From the NCBI GenBank assembly GCA_021234155.1, contig JAJEKV010000054.1, forward strand, positions 6,654,655 to 6,718,654: a stretch of 64,000 nucleotides of DNA, written 5' to 3'. A model generated the notes under the pieces. The model was not told where the DNA came from. It did no database searches and saw only the letters and a program-made list of their open reading frames with translations. How positions within the stretch are numbered: the first letter of the stretch is position 1; each line of letters starts with the position of its first letter. This document shows, one piece after another, positions 24,954-34,653 of the stretch. The DNA is from Isoetes taiwanensis. Its lineage: Eukaryota > Streptophyta > Lycopodiopsida > Isoetales > Isoetaceae. Made by a program: the position numbers and the translations under genes.

Positions 24954-25715
24954 CTACCATCCTTGGGAAGCAAAATTGTGGGTACTCCCTGTGTCTATCA
25001 ACACTATGAAGGACTTGGCCCCGACCTTCCCAATCGTCGAAATGACTTGGTACTGACTCTCAGCATTCTTGGAGTCAATAGCAGCAAAGATGTGGCACTC
25101 ACCCTGGATGTAGTCGCGAGCATCTTCTTCGTCGATCTTCGAGGATGTCTCCCATCCTCCTAGCTCTGCCAACGCCGCATTCATCACAAATGGGCAGTTA
25201 TGTGTCCGATGTCCTGGCTGGAAGCACCTAAAGCACAACTGCTTTTCAATACGTTTCTGCCTCTTCTCCTTGGGAATGGACTGTAAGAACTGCTTCACTG
25301 CTTTGGAGTAGTTTGAACCACCTCCTTGCTCCTTATCCTTGAAGCTGACCTGCTTCTTGTCCTGCTTGCCGAAATTTGGGTTGCCTTGCTTTCCATAATT
25401 TGCGTTGTACTGCGGTCTGATAGTTGCTGGGCTTGTTGCTCTTGGATTGTAGCTTCCTGTAGCCTTCCCCTTGTTCTGATAGTATTGTTACTTCGGTCAC
25501 TCCCTTGAGGTCCTGTTCCTTGCAAGCTCACTGCTTTTGACTCTGCTTCTGACACTGTTCTGGGGTTTATTGCTCTCACCAGCTTCCTAATCTCCTCGTT
25601 CAAGCCTTCAATGTATCCCTCTACTGCATGTCTTTCACTCAATTTTGGCATATAGAGCCTCAGCCTCATGAACTCTTCGGTGTAATTCTGGACATGTTGG
25701 AGGTTATATTGCCCG
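24954..25715 (-). pseudogene. Truncated gag, CCHC knuckle and protease of the chromovirus
   Basis: The gag part includes VQNYTEEFMRLRLYMPKL and a downstream Ser/Arg/Gln-rich linker. The nucleocapsid zinc knuckle is C-x2-C-x4-H-x4-C at about 25194-25235 (CFRCFQPGHRTHNC). The aspartic protease signature FIVLIDTGSTHNFA is near 24990. A frame change lies near 25300. The N-terminal matrix/capsid part is missing because the element ends at about 25715, immediately before an unrelated plus-strand ORF. Confidence 0.88.
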
Positions 25716-25725
25716 AGAGGCTCTT

Positions 25726-26205
25726 ATGGGTGCAAGAAGATGTCACTGCTTTGTGAGTGATGAGCAGGCCAAAGACTTTCTTGAACCATTCCTCATGCAT
25801 GTGCTTGCCAAATCTCCTAAAGGCCCTTATGGCAACCTGAAATCATCAGCAATCAAAAGTCTCGTAGACTTGTCCAATTCGAAAGTGGACGTTGCTTCTG
25901 GTGAGGGAACTAGTAATTTGCAGCCTGATAAGGAAAGCAATAATGAACAAATAGCTGCTAAACTGGCTGCTCAAAGTACTGTGATGGCGGCGAACTTAGG
26001 GAATATCCTTGCCCACATTGCGGGTGATGCAAGCAACAATAGAGTAGATTCACAGGTTGACAATGAAATAATTGACAGGGAAACCGAAACTGAAGGCAAC
26101 CAAGGCGGCTCTAGTGATTCACAGGTTTGCCAAATCAATAATAAAATAATGTCAGTTGTGAAGGATGCAGCGGAACTAATAGAAAATAACAATTCTAAAT
26201 CGTGA
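25726..26205 (+). CDS. Hypothetical 159-aa ORF next to the truncated retroelement
   Basis: An uninterrupted plus-strand frame that is open upstream of its first ATG as far as the retroelement edge, so it may be the 3' part of a larger exon. Its N-terminal third (DEQAKDFLEPFLMHVLAKSP) is helical and mixed. The rest is acidic and rich in Ser, Asn, Gln and Glu, as in disordered regulatory tails, and it ends LIENNNSKS. I do not recognise the family. It stops 32 bp before the ATG of the FCP1-like gene, so it might be a 5' part of that locus. Real coding status is uncertain. Confidence 0.4.
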   Translation: MGARRCHCFVSDEQAKDFLEPFLMHVLAKSPKGPYGNLKSSAIKSLVDLSNSKVDVASGEGTSNLQPDKESNNEQIAAKLAAQSTVMAANLGNILAHIAGDASNNRVDSQVDNEIIDRETETEGNQGGSSDSQVCQINNKIMSVVKDAAELIENNNSKS

Positions 26206-26237
26206 AAGAAGACGAAGATTAAGGGTGGCGGGGGAGA

Positions 26238-27126
26238 ATGACGCCGATGACGGCAAATAAACCTAAGATGATAGGTATGGCCTTGCCCATTTAAATCGCT
26301 ACCACGCCGTGATTTAATTTGTATTACCTTTGAATTAAATCGCCCGTGCATGCTTTGATTATTTTTCGTTGTCAAACTAAATCACGCCGAAAGCCGATTT
26401 GGTTATGACTATTTCAAATCACGCTTTGGCTGCTTTGTATTGTTTGTGTTATCGTATCTTGCTGACCGGATACATGTTTGATGTTTCAGCTTCCATTGCG
26501 CTTTCTAAGAAGGTTGTGGTATTCGACCTAAACGGAGTCCTTTGCAAGACTTTTCCGAAAAATAAAGTGGCTAGAGAACAGCTTTCATCGACACCGAGAG
26601 AATCAAACACCAAGTGGATCTATCCGCGTCGCACTTGAAGGAGATGCTAGATGAGGCATTCAGGTTATTTCGAGTTGGTATTTGGTCATCCATGGAACTA
26701 AGGAACATCAAGGATACTTTGGAGGCACTGGGGGAAATGCGTAGACATTGGTTGACCTTTTGGGATCAGAACAAATGTGTGAAGTTCACTAATCCCAAGG
26801 ATCCAACAGCAAGCCTATCTTCATCAAACACTTGAGTAACATGATGGACCTAACTTGGTATCGAGAATAAGGATGATATAATCATAGTGGATGATGATGC
26901 TCAAATGCTTCTACAATCAAACACAAAGCCCTCAATCCACCATCTTACGATCCAAAAAAACTTTATGCATGATGATTTTCTGGTGAAGTTTGTGTCTATT
27001 ATGCATAATTTGGCTATGGGGATGATGGTGGGTGAAGTGTTAGATTCGTACCCAAAACTGGATAGAACGGCTGACATGGAACCACACCTTGTTAAATACG
27101 TGGAAAAACATGGATTGATCCCTTAA
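26238..27126 (+). pseudogene. FCP1/SCP-like HAD phosphatase domain gene, frameshifted
   Basis: A short exon (26238-26274) reads MTPMTANKPKMI and ends at GT (26275). The matching acceptor TTTCAG ends at 26489 and the frame continues ASIALSKKVVVFDLNGVL. This is HAD motif I in the DxNG form seen in one plant group of FCP1-like proteins; the second motif-I Asp of active phosphatases is Asn here. Then come FRVGIWSSMELRNIKDTLEA (the FCP1 strand with GIWSS), a KPIFIKHLSNM segment, IIIVDDDAQMLL (motif III-like) and a tail ending VEKHGLIP. These pieces lie in different frames, with breaks near 26600, 26740 and 26850, so the product cannot be made. The FCP1 homology assignment is strong; the function of the intact relative is not known to me. 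Confidence 0.75.
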
Positions 27127-27128
27127 TG

Positions 27129-27598
27129 TTTTATTGAATATATGATATTTTTGTATGATATTTGTGCCATGTATCGATAATTTCGAAGTCCGAATTGCCT
27201 CGCAAATAATGCAACTGCTATTATCAAACCTAATATTATCATCTATCGAGCAAGCAATTTTGGTATCATCTATGTTAGCAACTTGCTCTTCATTTTTGCA
27301 TATTTCAATTCGCATATGAAACGTCACACGTGAATCGCAACCTTATGTTATTTTTGAAGTCCAAAAAAAAAGATTAAAAAAACAAAAACCCCCCAGAAGA
27401 CAATAGCAGGTTGGCGTGATTTTAGAGTTGACATAATCCCAATTTAATTGGATGATGGTTATACTGTCGTGGTCTCTAGTAACCTTTGCTATCTATCATA
27501 AATATTTCATATGATACCGTGTTAATATGTTCTATAAATATTCTCTAATATGTTAATATGTTCTCTAATATGTTAATATTCTCTAGTTACTGGCCCAT
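27129..27598. other. Spacer with short AT repeat
   Basis: AT-rich DNA after the FCP1-like pseudogene. At about 27520-27590 the words TGTTAATATGTTCTC and TCTCTAATA are repeated in tandem, running up to the first palindrome of the next array. No coding signal. Confidence 0.5.
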
Positions 27599-27969
27599 AT
27601 TTCGCACCGTAACCACGATGCGAAATTGACTCAGGTACAAATTATTGAAGGGCCTATTTCGCACCGTAGCCACGGTGCGAAATCGACTGAGTTACAAATT
27701 ATTGAAGGGCCTATTTCGCACCGTGGCTACGGTGCAAAATACGTGGATCCAGTTTAGTTACAAGCCCATATTTCGCACCGTCGCCACGGTGCGAAATCGA
27801 CTCAGTTACAAATTATTGAAGGGCCTATTTCGCACCGTGGCTACACGGTGCGAAATACGTGGATCCAGTTTAGTTACAGGCCCATATTTCGCACCGTGCC
27901 ACGATGCGCAATACATGCATCCAATTTACTTACAATACAGCATTTCGCACACTGAGCACTATCGAACTG
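27599..27969. repeat. 57-bp tandem array of 28-bp palindromes (ATTTCGCACCGT type)
   Basis: Palindromes start at 27599, 27656, 27713, 27770, 27827 and 27886, with a half copy near 27942. The intervals are 57, 57, 57, 57, 59 and 56 bp. Each pairs ATTTCGCACCGT with ACGGTGCGAAAT around a 4-6 bp centre; the copy at 27656-27683 is almost perfect. Two spacer types occur, one with CAGTTACAAATTATTGAAGG and one with GGATCCAGTTTAGTTACA. Because 57 is divisible by three, one plus frame stays open and encodes 19-residue repeats (FRTVATVRN), which is a by-product of the array. Confidence 0.92.
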
Positions 27970-28089
27970 ATAAATAAACCAACTCTTTTACAGTAGAGAC
28001 GTTATCAAGAGCTCTCAATACGGACATAACCTTTGCCTTGCCTACATCTCATTGATCTCCACTCCCTTGATCGCCAACAAACCGCGCAC

Positions 28090-30070
28090 TTATACCAAGT
28101 CTGCCCTCTTTTTTTCCCGCTGGGTTTTTTGTCTAAACAACTTAGCAAGTGTTGATTCACTCTGGTTCCGTGATTTCTTCACCCACTTGCACACGATCCT
28201 TCTGTAAAACCATTGACACATCTGCTGCAAGGAATTCCCAACTGAACCTCTGTGTTGAGTGAAACGGAAGAATGCATTCTTTGCTTGCTTATGGGACTTC
28301 TCCATTCCCTCGTATTCCAAATTCCCGTGCTTCCATATTCCCCGACAAACCACACGCCATGTGCGAACAGAATATGGACATAGTGAGTCAAATTGGCCTC
28401 ACCCCATGCCGCCAGAAAGACTTAGTGAAGTTTGTGACGCCTCCCGGAATTTGGCAACATCATTTTCCCCGCACTACCTTTTTCTCAGATTTCCTTTACC
28501 AAGACATAGAAATCCCGCCATGCCTTGATTTTATTCAGCGGCGTAACCACCACGATCATTTCAATCATCCTCACCTGCAATAAGATCCTTGTAAGCTTCC
28601 CAAACACCGATAAGTTCTCTTCACTGGAGGCAAAACCTCTTAGCCTTTTGGACCACCCATACTGGTTTCAGGGGAACCTTGTCGGATACCTTTGGATCTT
28701 GAAGTATTTTGTAGTGCCCACCATGAAGTCCCACATTAGATAGCACCTTTTCAACTTCATGCATGGCAACTTCCCTAGAGCTTTGGGGTGATTTATGCAA
28801 ACAGGATACTCATGTAAACCATCTTGTGGATGATTCTCAAGAAAGCATGAAGGGTGCATATGTGTACTCTTCTTAACGGAATTGGCGTAATGGCATCAAG
28901 GTTGTGTCCTTCTCTTCTATTTTTGGTGGCTCATCCCGACACAATCTAATGTACTCTTGTCCAATCCAAATGAATCTCTTATTGCATAGAGACAAGAGGG
29001 GACAAGCATGAGTAGTCTTACCAAAGACCATGCTTCATTCTCAGACATGCATTTTATTGTCTTCAAATCTGCAGCAAGATGCCATTCAACCTCGTACTCA
29101 CCATATCCAGGAACTGCAAGTTTTTCTCCGATTCCGTGAGAGGCAATCATTGTGGGAATGTGTGTTTGATCAAAAACCCATTTCAAGATAATCGTGATTT
29201 TCCTCCTGGTACCTGAAATAAACCAACCCACCAAATGTGATCTTCGTGACCGGATCGAAAACTTACCATCTAGATTTGACTCTTCATTCCCTCAGAGACT
29301 CGGTGAAACCCTCTCTCGTTTCTTCTCGCCTTTCACCAATTCCATTTCATCCAGCTTCAAAACAATTCTTAGTTTGCCAACAAGACTCTTCTACCTTCAT
29401 ATCATAAAATCGAACCAAAAGTGAAGCATTCTAGTTAAGTCTATCCAAAGAATTGTTATTTTCATTAAGGCGAAAGTATCACCAAACTTCGACTTCTTCT
29501 TACCTTTGGTATAGGATGCCAATGTATCCAAGTTGACACCGCCGGGTCACCGATACATATCACCAAGAAGCTCTTGCACTTGTTGTTCTCGATGACCTAC
29601 AAGTCCTCACACTAGTCATCCTTGATAGTAGAATAGTTTTGGTAATGCCTTGTTGTTTAAAGCCATCCCGCAAGCATCCAAACAAAGCAATATAAGCTTG
29701 CCTACTTATTCCGACATTGTCACACGCTTCTTGCAATCGATTCTGAGGTTTGACTGCTCCCCAACTCCTGCAAATAATTGATGTACTACAGCTTTCCTAA
29801 GTTCAATGCTACCGTGAAGCTTTAACATTCTCAATACATCATCTTTAGTAACTAATTTCTTTAATAAACCGCAATATTAGCGTGTTTTCTTATTTTCTTC
29901 TTCGCAAGATTTGGATCAACAAGCTTTTTAATAGCCATGACCCTTTTTTGAGCCTCCACCCCCTGGGCTAATATATTTATGGGCTTCGTGTTTTTGCCCT
30001 CTCCCCGATCCCCTGGAGTTCTTTTTAGCCGCTTGACCCGCTTGAAGGGAATCATTTTCTTGCGCAACCC
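28090..30070 (-). pseudogene. Decayed ORF of an unidentified transposon-like element
   Basis: Minus-strand frames can be chained from about 30070 to 28090. They include a basic start (KNTKPINILAQG region), then LRKAVVHQLFAG near 29770, WVFDQTHIPTMIASHGIG with EVEWHLAADLKTIKCM near 29080-29190, KLKRCYLMWDF near 28750, and GMEKSHKQAKNAFFRFTQHR with KWVKKSRNQSESTLAKLF near 28130-28320. Many stops and frameshifts interrupt it. The pattern recalls large repeated ORFs of unclassified DNA transposons in plants and invertebrates, with a region before a zinc-binding segment and a late His/Lys-rich segment. I cannot name the family. The 57-bp palindrome array lies about 120 bp beyond its 3' end. Confidence 0.45.
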
Positions 30071-31077
30071 TCTTCATTCCTTGTCTGCAGTGGCATTCAT
30101 CTCAGGGCCACCAATTTCTGATTTTCTACCTCCAATTCATTGAGCTTGGCGCATTGTTGAGACAGAAAAGTAGTTCGCCTGTTGAGCCGATTAACATCCG
30201 ATAAAACTTTGCAATTGAATCCATACAAGTGGTTATACATGGCACGCAAATGTGGATCAAGATACCATTAACCAAATTATTACAAGAACCTAGTAACCCT
30301 TTGCCGTCCCTTACAAGCAAATTAATAAGACCGGATGCAGAGTGGAAGTTTGATGGGCTCGAGTGAAAGGATCACATGGATACAGCTTGGCATTTAGCCC
30401 GCAGGTCTATATTCATGGCTCCGTAAGCTTCGCAATGCATCTTCATCTATTGGTTGCTTCCAAGTGAACTTATTCCCCGTAAGGCGCATATTCTTTTGGC
30501 ACTTGCACTCTAAATTGACCCGCCAAATTAGTTTGATCCCTAAATAGAAGTATTAGAAGGAAGAACACTCAAAGGAATGCAATGACGACTTCTGAAACCA
30601 AATACCTTTGCCATTGACGCTGGAAAAGACCGAGAACCGAGCGAGATTAGATTAGAAAGATTCTTGTTAACAAAACGAGAGCGAAATTGAAAATTTTCGC
30701 CTATTTGCCGGGCAAGAATCCGCCATAATTCGAATTCAAAAACCCGCCCGGGCGCCATGGCAAGATCGCTACCCGATGGCACGATGGCAAGGTCGATGGC
30801 GCGAGGGCAAGCTCGATCGATGGCGCTGAAGCTCGATAGCATAAGCTCGAAGGTGGGAAAACGAAAATCCTAGATATAATCATCAAATATTCAGGTCGTT
30901 AGGAAATAATGATTGCGGGGTTAGGTTCGGGGGTTAGGTTCGGAGGTTAGGTAGTTAGGTTAGGGAAGAGTGAAAGTTAGGTATGGAGGGGGGGGAAGCT
31001 AGGTTCGGGATCCTACGTGGCGGCCCCCCTAATATATTCTTAGGAGGCCCTTATTTGACCTCAAAAAAACTCTAATG
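30071..31077. other. Intergenic with G-rich, telomere-like patch
   Basis: No gene recognised. At about 30917-30970 the plus strand reads as repeated GGTTAGGTTCGGGG and GGTTAGG words. These are related to, but not the same as, plant telomere repeats (TTTAGGG). Open minus frames at 30540-30886 in the GC-richer part contain no known motif. Confidence 0.45.
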
Positions 31078-32751
31078 AAAAGATTAGCTTGAAGAACTCG
31101 ATTTTCAAACTCCTATATAAAATGGAAGCAGGGGTCCCCCCTTCTCAAAAAGTGTTGCAGAAAAGGAGCCCCTGCTTCCCTTCCCCTATACAGTACAATG
31201 AACAAGTTTTAGAGCAACACCACCATTAATGAGATGAATACTTATATCCAATTAGATCTAGAAAAATATGGCACTTGATTATAATAACAAACTAGGACAA
31301 ATCCGGATCTTAAACTTGCTTCTAAACTTGCGGGAAGTAATGGATATTATATAAATGGGTTAAAGTATGGGTGGATGGCTCCATTTTATGAGGCATTAGA
31401 AACAAATGCTAGGTTACTTACGACATATAAGGGAATTGCCTGCTGGGCTAGATTCCAGCATTGGAATTTAGCCCACCGGGCCATTCCCGTGTACGTGAAG
31501 GTCGGGCAGGGTGCTTTCAGCCGTAAATCTCTGCTACGTGGACAATCTAGATTATACTTGTTGCAAAATGTGGAGCAGTGGTAGAAATAATTTCAGAATG
31601 TAGACCAAGAAGTACAGAACATAGATCAGGTGACATCCACAAAAAGAATTGCCGCCACATGTCACAACCAGATTGATCCATACGGCTGAAAGCAGCCTGG
31701 CTATAGGACAGTTAGACGTCTTTCTGCTTTGCCTTCCAATGATATACCCCCACGTTCTATTTTGCAAGCTTTCTTTGGGGTTTTTTGGGGCAAGCTTTCT
31801 ACTTCAGCTGTTGGATTGATGACAGGTGGCGCAGAACGGATGTCTAACAATCCTCCCTGTTACAAGTAAGGTCATGTGAGTGACCTTTCCGTAACCTTTC
31901 TTGTATATGTAACCCACAGCTAGGTGGAAATTCTAGTAATTAGCGTGTAGGTTTTTTCCTGATAACTTTTGGTTCTCACTTTTCAAGTGGCGCCTCTGTA
32001 GCACCGCTATTGTTATCTTTTTCCGCAGAGCATAGGGTGGGTTGCAATACTCCAGCCGTGGCGAGCAGAAGGGAAGCAAGACGTAGAGGGAGGGCTTAGC
32101 AAATCCAAATTTTGGCAAGCACGCCACAGGAGGGTTTAGCAATGGTGTCAACTTATTGTTTTGTCTCTCGACCTAATAGTTTTGGCCCCTTAACGAACAA
32201 CAATTTTCCATTTAGATATTCTACTAAAGGTAATAGATAGATAGATAATAAGCTATCAATGTAAAGTCACCACCTATCGCATCCAACACAAGTTTTAGTT
32301 TTTGTAGCACCTTCAAACACTAAGAGCCTTATATTGGCCACCGTTGTGTTGGGGCACATTCATTTTACTGGCCCCCTCTGACATGGCATGGATCCAGATC
32401 ACATAATATGCAAAATCAAGGGCTGAGATCTGTGCACGTTCCATGGATTTTCATTTTCATTTTCTTTTCTTTTTTTCTTTTTTTGTGGGGGGAGGGGGGT
32501 GACGAATTCTAGGCGTGGTGTTTGAACCAGAGCATATCCATGGCATATCCAAGGGATATCCAGTATCATGTTTGAATCAAACACCATAGCATATCCATGG
32601 CATATCCAAGGGATATCCAGTGTCATGTTTGAACCACAAAAGAACACGGCTTACTTTTTGCTTTTTTCACTTTAGATTGGTTCAATCAGAGCAATGGCCA
32701 ATATTTACTAGTCTAACTTCAAACACTGAGACAAAAGAAGACAGGTAGAAA
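31078..32751 (+). repeat. Segmental duplication, copy 1
   Basis: Begins AAAAGATTAGCTTGAAGAAC and ends in sequence shared with 34653. It matches 33067-34653 nearly base for base apart from small indels. It contains a hairpin at 31121-31180, a broken copy of the 100-codon ORF of copy 2 (31375-31584 is what remains open), and two ~58-bp tandem units rich in CATATCCATGG and GGGATATCCA at about 32530-32640. Confidence 0.88.
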
Positions 32752-33066
32752 ATTAATCAAAAGAATACTGGTACAAAATTAAACTCAAAGCATCTGAATT
32801 CTGACATCTAGATTCTGACATGGAAAGATATGAATAGACAAATGTGCTATTCACCTTAATGTGATATTCTCAATGCTTCTGGAGCCATGTGCTGAAGAGA
32901 TTGAGATTGACGAACTGTACTGAGGACTACATATTCCTTTTTAGTGGCAGCTTATTTCAGTTTTTTTTTATAAGTTGTATTCCCTTTGTAATGAATGGTT
33001 GAGAGGAAACTCCCCCTTTTTTTTTTTTGTGTAATAGAGTATATATGCAATCAATATTGTTCTACT
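32752..33066. other. Spacer between the two duplicated segments
   Basis: About 315 bp not shared between copies, AT-rich, with two long T-runs. Its last bases lead directly into the second copy. No gene. Confidence 0.5.
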
Positions 33067-33110
33067 AAAAGATTAGCTTGAAGAACTCGATTTTCAAACT
33101 CCTATGGGAA

Positions 33111-33172
33111 ATGGAAGCAGGGGTTCCCCCTTCTCAAAAAGTGTTGCAGAAAAGGAGCCCCTGCTTCCCTTC
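33111..33172. repeat. Hairpin around GGAAGCAGGGG (also at 31121-31180)
   Basis: GGAAGCAGGGG and its complement CCCCTGCTTCC are separated by about 35 bp, with extra pairing of flanking bases. The same structure is found in both segmental copies near their left ends. Confidence 0.75.
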
Positions 33173-33273
33173 CCCTATACAGTACAATGACCAAGTTTTA
33201 GAGCAACACCACCATTAATGAGATGAATACTTATATCCAATTAGATCTAGAAAAATATGGCACTTGATTATAA

Positions 33274-33573
33274 TTGAGCCAACAAACTAGGACAAATCCG
33301 GATCTTAAACTTGCGGGAAGTAATGGATATTATATAAATGAGTTAAAGTATGGGTGGATGGCTCCATTTTATGAGGCATTAATAACAAACGCTAGGTTGC
33401 TTACGACATATAAGGGAATTGCCTGCTGGGCTAGATTCCAGCATTGGAATTTAGCCCACCAGGCCATTCCCGTGTACGTGAAGGTCGGGCAGGGTGCTTT
33501 CAGCTACGTGGACAATCTAGATTATACTTGTTGCAAAATGTGGAGCAGTGGTAGAAATAATTTCAGAATGTAG
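33274..33573 (+). CDS. Hypothetical 99-aa ORF in the duplicated segment
   Basis: The protein contains NGYYINELKYGWMAPFYEAL followed by a Trp/His-rich stretch (ARFQHWNLAHQAIPVYV). In copy 1 the same codons are present, but the frame is shifted before residue 25 and again near the end, leaving 31375-31584. The residue pattern does not look random: the central 60 codons are conserved in both copies, though the duplication is too recent for that to prove selection. I do not recognise a family. It could be an exon fragment captured by a repeat. Confidence 0.35.
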   Translation: MSQQTRTNPDLKLAGSNGYYINELKYGWMAPFYEALITNARLLTTYKGIACWARFQHWNLAHQAIPVYVKVGQGAFSYVDNLDYTCCKMWSSGRNNFRM

Positions 33574-34653
33574 ACCAAGAAGTACAGAACATAGACCAGG
33601 TGACATCCACAAAAAGACCACATGTCACAACCAGATTGATCCATACCTACCGAAAAGCGGCGGCTATAGGACGCTTAGACGCCTTTTCTCGCTTTGCCTT
33701 CCAATGATATACCCCACGCTCTATTTTTGCAAGCTTTCTTTGGGGTTTTGGGGCAAGCTTTCTACTTTCACCGTTGATTGATGACAGTGTGGCAGAATCC
33801 GGATGTCTAACAATCCTCCCTGTTACAGGTAAGGTCATGTGAGTGACCTTTCCGTAACCTTTCTTGTATATGTAACCCACAGCTAGGTGGAAATTCCTAG
33901 TAATTAGCGTGTAGGTTTTTTCCTGGTAACTTTTGGTTCTCACTTTTCAAGTGGCGCCGTTGTAGCACCGCTATTGTTATCTTTTTCCGCAGAGCATAGG
34001 GTGGGTTGCAATGGCGCCCAACTCCAGCCGTGGCGAGCAGAAGGGAAGCAAGACGTAGAGGGAGGGCTTAGCAAATCCAGCCTTGGCAAGCACGCGCGCA
34101 GGGAGGGTTTAGCAATGGTGTCAACTTATTGTTTTGTCTCTCGACCTAATAGTTTTGGCCCCTTAACGAACAACAATTTTCCATTTAGATATTGTACTAA
34201 AGGTAATAGATAGTAGATAATAAGCTATCAATGTAAAGTCACCACCTATCGCATCCAACACAAGTTTTAGTACTAAGAGCCTTATATTGGCCACTGTTGT
34301 GTTGGGACACTAGCCCCCCTCTAACGTGGCACGGATCCAGACCACATAATCTGCAAAATCAAGGGCTGAGATCTGTGCACGTCGCATGGTTTTTCTTTCT
34401 TTCTTTCTTTCTTTTTTTTTTTTTGGGGTGGTGTGTTTGAACCAATATCCATGGCATATCGAAGGGACATCTAGTCTCATGTCTGAATCAAACAACATAG
34501 CATATCCATGGCATATCCAAAGGATATCCAGTGTCATGTTTGAACCACAAAAGAACACGACTTATTTTTTGCTTTTTTCACTTTAGATTACAATGGCCAA
34601 TATTTACTAGTTTAGCTTCAAACAATGGGACAAAAGAAGACATGTACAAAATT

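Larger units (their letters stand above)
19429..25715 (-). mobile_element. Ty3/gypsy chromovirus, 5'-truncated, inactive
   Basis: Minus-strand LTR retrotransposon. Reading from high to low coordinates it shows partial gag, CCHC zinc knuckle, aspartic protease, reverse transcriptase, RNase H, integrase with HHCC and DDE regions, a chromodomain, a polypurine tract and one LTR. This protease-RT-RH-integrase-chromodomain order defines the chromovirus branch of Ty3/gypsy (Metaviridae). The internal region is broken by several stops and frameshifts. Similarity to gag stops around 25715 and no upstream LTR is present, so the 5' end was lost by deletion or recombination. Being 5'-truncated, it offers no intact pair of flanks for finding the target-site duplication. 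Confidence 0.93.
33067..34653 (+). repeat. Segmental duplication, copy 2
   Basis: Second copy of the segment at 31078-32751, offset by 1989 bp at its start. Differences include loss of short stretches and a replaced start of the CATATCCATGG subrepeat at about 34440-34550. Copy 2 has the longer open frame (33274-33573). The similarity is high enough to indicate recent duplication relative to other repeats here. Confidence 0.88.

Noticed and set aside
27599-27969. CRISPR-like array
   Set aside because: Repeat and spacer lengths look CRISPR-like, but spacers are only two recurring types, the repeats are full palindromes, there are no cas genes and the DNA is plant nuclear.
27645-27977. 110-codon repeat protein encoded by the palindrome array
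   Set aside because: The frame is open only because the 57-bp period is divisible by three; peptide content follows the palindrome and there is no start context or domain.
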